From: Bacilli bacterium
Lineage (GTDB): Bacteria > Bacillota_I > Bacilli_A > RF39 > UBA660
Length of the DNA: 6,897 bases
Assembly (NCBI GenBank): GCA_028685445.1
Contig: JAQUDY010000052.1
Span: 1-6,897, forward strand
Reading direction: 5' to 3'
Each line of letters starts with the position of its first letter. Within the stretch, counting starts at the first letter, position 1. Below are positions 4,415 through 6,897 of the stretch, piece after piece. Below the pieces are notes generated by a model, which saw only the letters and a program-made list of their open reading frames with translations, made no database searches and had not been told where the DNA came from. A program made the translations under genes and the position numbers.

Positions 4415-4449
4415 TATAATTATAATATATTATATCTTAAGAACTACTT
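4415..4449 (-). promoter_or_regulatory. Promoter module for the 3998-4387 gene
   Basis: On the minus strand: AAGTAGTTCTTAAG (4449-4436), an 11-base spacer, TATAATTATA (4424-4415), then GTAAGAAAAC and the ribosome site AAGAAGGAT. TATAAT serves as -10. The box 11 bases upstream is placed like a T4 middle-promoter activator site, though its sequence is not the MotA consensus. Confidence 0.7.
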
Positions 4450-4452
4450 AAA

Positions 4453-5139
4453 TTACTTTAAGAAAGCTACTAATCTAATATTTTTTAATGATGTATCTTT
4501 AGACCAAATATCAGTATCATTTGCTGTTCTAACATTTTTAGCAATAATCTTATCAAGTGCAATATCATAAATTTGTACTTGAATTTTTGTATCGTCAATT
4601 AATGTTTTCCATTCTTGACTATCATCGTAGAAACCTTTCCAAAGATTTATTGCGCCTTTGTATTGAAAAGAATCAGAAACAATAGTATAACCTTCTTTCA
4701 TTAATGACTTATAAATAGCTGAAGCTAATCCATCTCTTCGATGTTCTGAGTGAGTAATAATTTTAGTTACAATAATGCTATTATCAACTGGCCTTAAACT
4801 ATCTTTATAAGCCATTTTGCCAAGAACATTAAATACCCCATCATTAATAAATCCAATATAAACTTCATGCTTTTTTGAATCAATAACAACATTAAACTTT
4901 TTACTTTCTTTATCGCCATAATTAGTAATAGGTTTAATATCTTTCATAAAACCAGATAATCTAAATTGATGAAGCGTATCTAATTCCATTTCTTTTGCTA
5001 GCATTTCATCTGCAAATACTCCATCATTTTCAAAATCACCTTGGGGACTTTCATGCAATTTACAAAATTGTGAAAATGAATACTCAGTTGTTTTCTGATA
5101 TTCTAAAATAAATTCTTTAAATGTATATAATTTTTTCAT
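4453..5139 (-). CDS. GNAT-like protein with tandem capsid-targeting-like peptides (228 aa)
   Basis: Two targeting-like segments stand in tandem at the N-terminus: FKEFILE at 7-13 (I-L-Glu13/Tyr14) and FSQFCKLHES at 22-31 (L-H-Glu30/Ser31). The second gives an ideal (L/I)xE plus small-residue site. The C-terminal half resembles a GNAT acyltransferase: strand SIIVTKIITH (121-130), then RRDGLASAIYKSLMKEG (134-150) at the place of the R/Q-x-x-G-x-G/A acetyl-CoA loop and helix, then YTIVSDSFQYKGAINLWKGFYD with the late helix of the fold. Gly137 and Ala139 are kept but the loop is not canonical, so activity is uncertain. The start is ATG at 5139-5137 with AGGAG about six bases upstream. No copy of the promoter module precedes it; a possible late promoter lies at 5183-5195. 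I infer a packaged protein that might act in the host after injection. Confidence 0.85.
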   Translation of the reverse strand: MKKLYTFKEFILEYQKTTEYSFSQFCKLHESPQGDFENDGVFADEMLAKEMELDTLHQFRLSGFMKDIKPITNYGDKESKKFNVVIDSKKHEVYIGFINDGVFNVLGKMAYKDSLRPVDNSIIVTKIITHSEHRRDGLASAIYKSLMKEGYTIVSDSFQYKGAINLWKGFYDDSQEWKTLIDDTKIQVQIYDIALDKIIAKNVRTANDTDIWSKDTSLKNIRLVAFLK

Positions 5140-5182
5140 TTTAACTCCTAAAATATGTTTAAATAAATAATAACCCTTTAGC

Positions 5183-5195
5183 GTGAGTATTTATT
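5183..5195 (-). promoter_or_regulatory. Possible T4-type late promoter
   Basis: Minus-strand AATAAATACTCAC resembles the T4 late promoter (TATAAATACTATT), with one mismatch in the core octamer. It lies about 45 bases before the start of the 4453-5139 gene, which lacks the promoter module used by its neighbours. AT-richness makes chance matches common. Confidence 0.3.
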
Positions 5196-5203
5196 AAAAC
5201 ATC

Positions 5204-5680
5204 TTATAACTCATCTTCATCAGTTCTTATATCAGCAATTATATAATCTACACAATTTAGCGTTTCAAAATATCCATTCCATACAGCATTAATAGTTTTA
5301 TTACCATTAATTTCACTTTTAATAGTAAATGACCATTCATCATATTCTTCAGTATTATTTTTTAGAAAAGATATACATTTATCAATTTCTTTTTGTCTTT
5401 CTGCTCTATTTCTGCAATAAGAATCATTAATTAATGAATACCATTTTGCATGAGTTTTAATTAATTTAACTGCTAATTCTACATCTTCTTGATTATAGAA
5501 TAAAATATCTATATATCTATTTTCATCTTCAGAATTAAAAGAATTACCTGTAGTATAATTAAATTCTACAATATAAAATAAATTATCTACATCATTATCA
5601 TTGATAGCAAAGTCTGCATATTTCATATTCTCTGTTTGTCTTAAGCTTTTATTTGTTTGATTATAATCTAAATAAATCAT
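5204..5680 (-). CDS. Acidic phage hypothetical protein (158 aa)
   Basis: I do not recognise this protein with certainty. It is soluble and acidic, with no signal peptide or membrane segment. Residues 66-106 look helical (EDVELAVKLIKTHAKWYSLI, then RAERQKEIDKCISFLK). They are followed by strands WSFTI and TINAVW and the motif VWNGYFETLNCVDYIIADI (133-151). The W-x-GYFE pattern near the end also occurs, from memory, in other small phage proteins of unknown role. The tail ends in acidic residues (RTDEDEL). The start is ATG at 5680-5678 behind AAGAAGGATATAGA and a full promoter module (5708-5742). It does not overlap its neighbours: 60 bases to the upstream gene, which the module fills, and 64 bases to the next. 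Confidence 0.82.
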   Translation of the reverse strand: MIYLDYNQTNKSLRQTENMKYADFAINDNDVDNLFYIVEFNYTTGNSFNSEDENRYIDILFYNQEDVELAVKLIKTHAKWYSLINDSYCRNRAERQKEIDKCISFLKNNTEEYDEWSFTIKSEINGNKTINAVWNGYFETLNCVDYIIADIRTDEDEL

Positions 5681-5707
5681 TCTATATCCTTCTTTTTATT
5701 TTCTTAC

Positions 5708-5742
5708 TATAATTATATTAAAACATTGCTTAAAAAGTACTT
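5708..5742 (-). promoter_or_regulatory. Promoter module for the 5204-5680 gene
   Basis: On the minus strand: AAGTACTTTTTAAG (5742-5729), an 11-base spacer, TATAATTATA (5717-5708), GTAAGAAAA, then AAGAAGGAT. Its upstream box overlaps the TAA stop of the 5741-6178 gene. Confidence 0.7.
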
Positions 5743-6178
5743 AAATAAAATCTTCAGGTTGATTTTCAATAAGTTTAGGTGAATTAATGCATTTAAAATC
5801 TAAATCGGGATGTTTGATAGAGAGATGTTCTAAAGAAATACAATATTTAAACATAGAATTAATATAATTTACTTTAGAAATATCTAATAAAGGAATTTCT
5901 TTCAAAGAAGCACAACTGTAAAATATATGTGACATATTAATTACATTAGAGGTATTAAATAAAGGTACCGTTTTTAAATTAGTACAATTTTCAAACATAC
6001 AACTCATAGCTGTTACTTTAGAAGTATCAAACAACGGAACTGTTTTTAAATTAGTACAATTTTTAAACATCTGTGACATATCTATTATTTTGGAATAATC
6101 ATATTTTGAATTTAGTTCTTCACTAGAAATACCATTAAGAATCAAATCTCTTAATTGTTGTTTATCTATCTTTTTCAT
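5741..6178 (-). CDS. BspA/DUF285-type leucine-rich repeat protein (145 aa)
   Basis: The product has four exact-period 24-residue repeats, beginning MSQMF (34), MSCMF (58), MSHIF (82) and INSMF (106). Each continues as xNC/SC-x-x-L, a short P-L-F/L-D strand, then T/I-S-K/N-V. This is the pattern of BspA-like/DUF285 repeats, best known from surface proteins of bacteria and mycoplasmas, where they form a solenoid used for binding. There is no signal peptide, so it is probably cytoplasmic. The first two repeats are also near-identical in DNA (72-base period around 5970 and 6042), so the array grew recently. I chose ATG at 6178-6176, with AAGGA seven bases upstream, over a TTG two codons earlier. 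It follows the 6221-6439 gene after 42 bases without a promoter module, so the two are probably one operon. Partner unknown. Confidence 0.85.
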   Translation of the reverse strand: MKKIDKQQLRDLILNGISSEELNSKYDYSKIIDMSQMFKNCTNLKTVPLFDTSKVTAMSCMFENCTNLKTVPLFNTSNVINMSHIFYSCASLKEIPLLDISKVNYINSMFKYCISLEHLSIKHPDLDFKCINSPKLIENQPEDFI

Positions 6179-6220
6179 TTTCAATCCTTCTTTTAAACAA
6201 GTAATATCAAATAATTTTTG

Positions 6221-6439
6221 CTAATCAACTTTTCTAAAATGTGTCTCAAATACATATCCTGGAATATGAATATCACAATCTTTTAAAAAAATAGCCCATC
6301 CCCAATCAGGATGATCACAACCACCTTTATATTCAAATACTTGTCCTACCTTAATAGTCCAGCAAGGTTTAATAGCAATTACAGCAGTTCCTGGTTCAAA
6401 ATTAGGATTCCAACCTTGTTCTAATTTAATAATTGACAT
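6221..6439 (-). CDS. Small SH3-like phage protein (72 aa)
   Basis: I do not recognise a named family. Regularly spaced short strands (GTAVIAIK, QVFEYKGG, WGWAIFLK, GYVFETHFRKV) and conserved-looking Gly, Trp and Pro residues suggest a small beta-barrel of SH3/KOW type. Phage proteins ending in a similar V-F-x-x-H-F-x-x-V/L segment exist, to my recollection, without known function. There are three cysteine or histidine-rich spots (C26, C41-D-H43, C55) but no clear zinc-binding spacing. The start is ATG at 6439-6437 behind AAGAAGGATATAAA and a promoter module. It is the first gene after the tRNA array and probably leads a two-gene operon with the repeat protein. It ends TAG. Confidence 0.82.
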   Translation of the reverse strand: MSIIKLEQGWNPNFEPGTAVIAIKPCWTIKVGQVFEYKGGCDHPDWGWAIFLKDCDIHIPGYVFETHFRKVD

Positions 6440-6466
6440 TTTATATCCTTCTTTGTGTTTTATTAA

Positions 6467-6501
6467 TATAATTATATTAAAATATAACTTAAAAAATACT
6501 T
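6467..6501 (-). promoter_or_regulatory. Promoter module for 6221-6439 and 5741-6178
   Basis: On the minus strand: AAGTATTTTTTAAG (6501-6488), an 11-base spacer, TATAATTATA (6476-6467), then TTAATAAAAC and AAGAAGGAT. It lies just downstream of tRNA-Phe. Confidence 0.68.
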
Positions 6502-6529
6502 AAACTGCATATCTATATTAAATATCATA

Positions 6530-6605
6530 TGGTGTCAATAAGAGGATTTGAACCTCTGACGCTTACCGCTTCAAGGTAACGCTCTACCAACTGAGCTATA
6601 TTGAC
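6530..6605 (-). tRNA. tRNA-Phe (GAA)
   Basis: Full cloverleaf on the minus strand. Acceptor GTCAATA/TATTGAC, D-stem GCTC/GAGC, anticodon stem TTACC/GGTAA with loop TTGAAGC (anticodon GAA), T-stem AGAGG/CCTCT with loop TTCAAAT. Discriminator A and an encoded CCA. It is the last tRNA of the array, five bases after tRNA-Ile. Confidence 0.96.
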
Positions 6606-6610
6606 ATAAA

Positions 6611-6685
6611 TGGTAGTGAATGCTGGATTTGAACCAGCGACTTACCCCTTATCAAGGGGTTACTCTGCCTCTGAGTTAATTCACT
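6611..6685 (-). tRNA. tRNA-Ile (GAT)
   Basis: Acceptor AGTGAAT/ATTCACT, D-stem ACTC/GAGT, anticodon stem ACCCC/GGGGT with loop TTGATAA (anticodon GAT), T-stem GCTGG/CCAGC with loop TTCAAAT. Discriminator A and an encoded CCA. All stems are perfect. Confidence 0.96.
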
Positions 6686-6694
6686 ATTTATAGA

Positions 6695-6770
6695 TGGTAC
6701 GGGCAGTGGGAGTTGAACCCACAATCTCCTCGGCCCAAGCGAGGCGGCTTACCAACAAGCCTTTACCCAT
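6695..6770 (-). tRNA. tRNA-Pro (TGG)
   Basis: Acceptor ATGGGTA/TGCCCGT pairs with two G-U. D-stem GGC/GCC, anticodon stem CCTCG/CGAGG with loop CTTGGGC (anticodon TGG), T-stem GTGGG/CCCAC with loop TTCAACT. Discriminator A and an encoded CCA. The anticodon UGG can read most or all Pro codons. Confidence 0.94.
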
Positions 6771-6773
6771 AAA

Positions 6774-6861
6774 TGGAGGAAAGCATCAGTCTCGATCTGA
6801 ATACCTAAATAAGTATGTTCAGTTTAGCAAACTGACTTAGCCCCTAGCTAATTTACTTTCC
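6774..6861 (-). tRNA. tRNA-Ser (GCT)
   Basis: Class II tRNA of 88 bases with encoded CCA. Acceptor GGAAAGT/GCTTTCC, D-stem TTAG/CTAA, anticodon stem TCAGT/ACTGA with loop TTGCTAA (anticodon GCT, for AGC/AGT codons). The long variable arm is closed by ATAC/GTAT. The T-loop reads ATCGAGA, with A instead of U at position 54, and the T-stem has one mismatched outer pair, which is unusual. Only three bases separate it from tRNA-Pro. Confidence 0.92.
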
Positions 6862-6869
6862 AAATAAAA

Positions 6870-6897
6870 TGGTGGGTAAGGAAGTGATCGAAACTTC
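6870..6897 (-). tRNA. tRNA 3' part, cut by the window edge
   Basis: The minus strand shows a complete T-arm (GAAGT, loop TTCGATC, ACTTC), acceptor strand CTTACCC, discriminator A and CCA. The rest lies beyond the window, so the anticodon cannot be read. The array therefore continues to the right. Confidence 0.88.

Noticed and set aside
4227..4451. Plus-strand open frame of 74 codons
   Set aside because: Antisense shadow of the well-supported 3998-4387 gene and its promoter.

Overview
The window looks like part of a large AT-rich tailed phage with a T4-like (Straboviridae-type) biology. Every credible gene lies on the minus strand. Genes are small, spacers are AT-rich, there is a tRNA array, and several proteins start with a peptide resembling the T4 capsid-targeting sequence that sends internal head proteins into the prohead core. 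The host cannot be identified from the sequence.

Right to left, which is the direction of transcription: 6530-6897 holds a tRNA array (partial tRNA, Ser-GCU, Pro-UGG, Ile-GAU, Phe-GAA), each with an encoded CCA. Next come small accessory genes: a 72-aa SH3-like candidate (6221-6439), a BspA/DUF285-type repeat protein (5741-6178), an acidic hypothetical protein (5204-5680), a GNAT-like protein with two tandem targeting-like peptides (4453-5139) and a conserved phage protein of unknown function (3998-4387). A 713-base noncoding stretch (3285-3997) follows. It has its own promoter module, an 18-bp perfect inverted repeat, tRNA T-arm relics and a tRNA-like element inside a 13-bp inverted repeat. 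Then comes a paralogous family of targeting-peptide proteins: an intact member (2748-3284), a remnant reduced to its 3' end (2421-2477), and a member broken by a single in-frame TAA (928-1473). A further targeting-peptide protein (1483-2031) lies between the last two. The left end has another structured noncoding stretch (507-848), a ParB/sulfiredoxin-fold gene (135-506) and a tiny ORF starting MKTFKEFCNES (21-122).

Three themes stand out. (1) Five genes begin with an aromatic-x-E/D/Q-F segment followed by Glu at the place where a T4-type prohead protease would cut, which suggests a cassette of packaged and perhaps injected proteins. (2) The noncoding stretches carry many inverted repeats whose plus-strand mismatches become G-U pairs in minus-strand RNA, one compensatory change between duplicated copies, and a well-formed H-type pseudoknot, so they are probably transcribed structured RNAs. 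(3) A promoter module (14-base box, 11-base spacer, palindromic TATAATTATA) recurs four times with identical spacing plus one degenerate copy, mostly ahead of single accessory genes. This suggests that genes here are gained and lost as promoter-gene cassettes, and one copy now drives only noncoding DNA.

All functions below are read from sequence by eye; no database or structure search was run.
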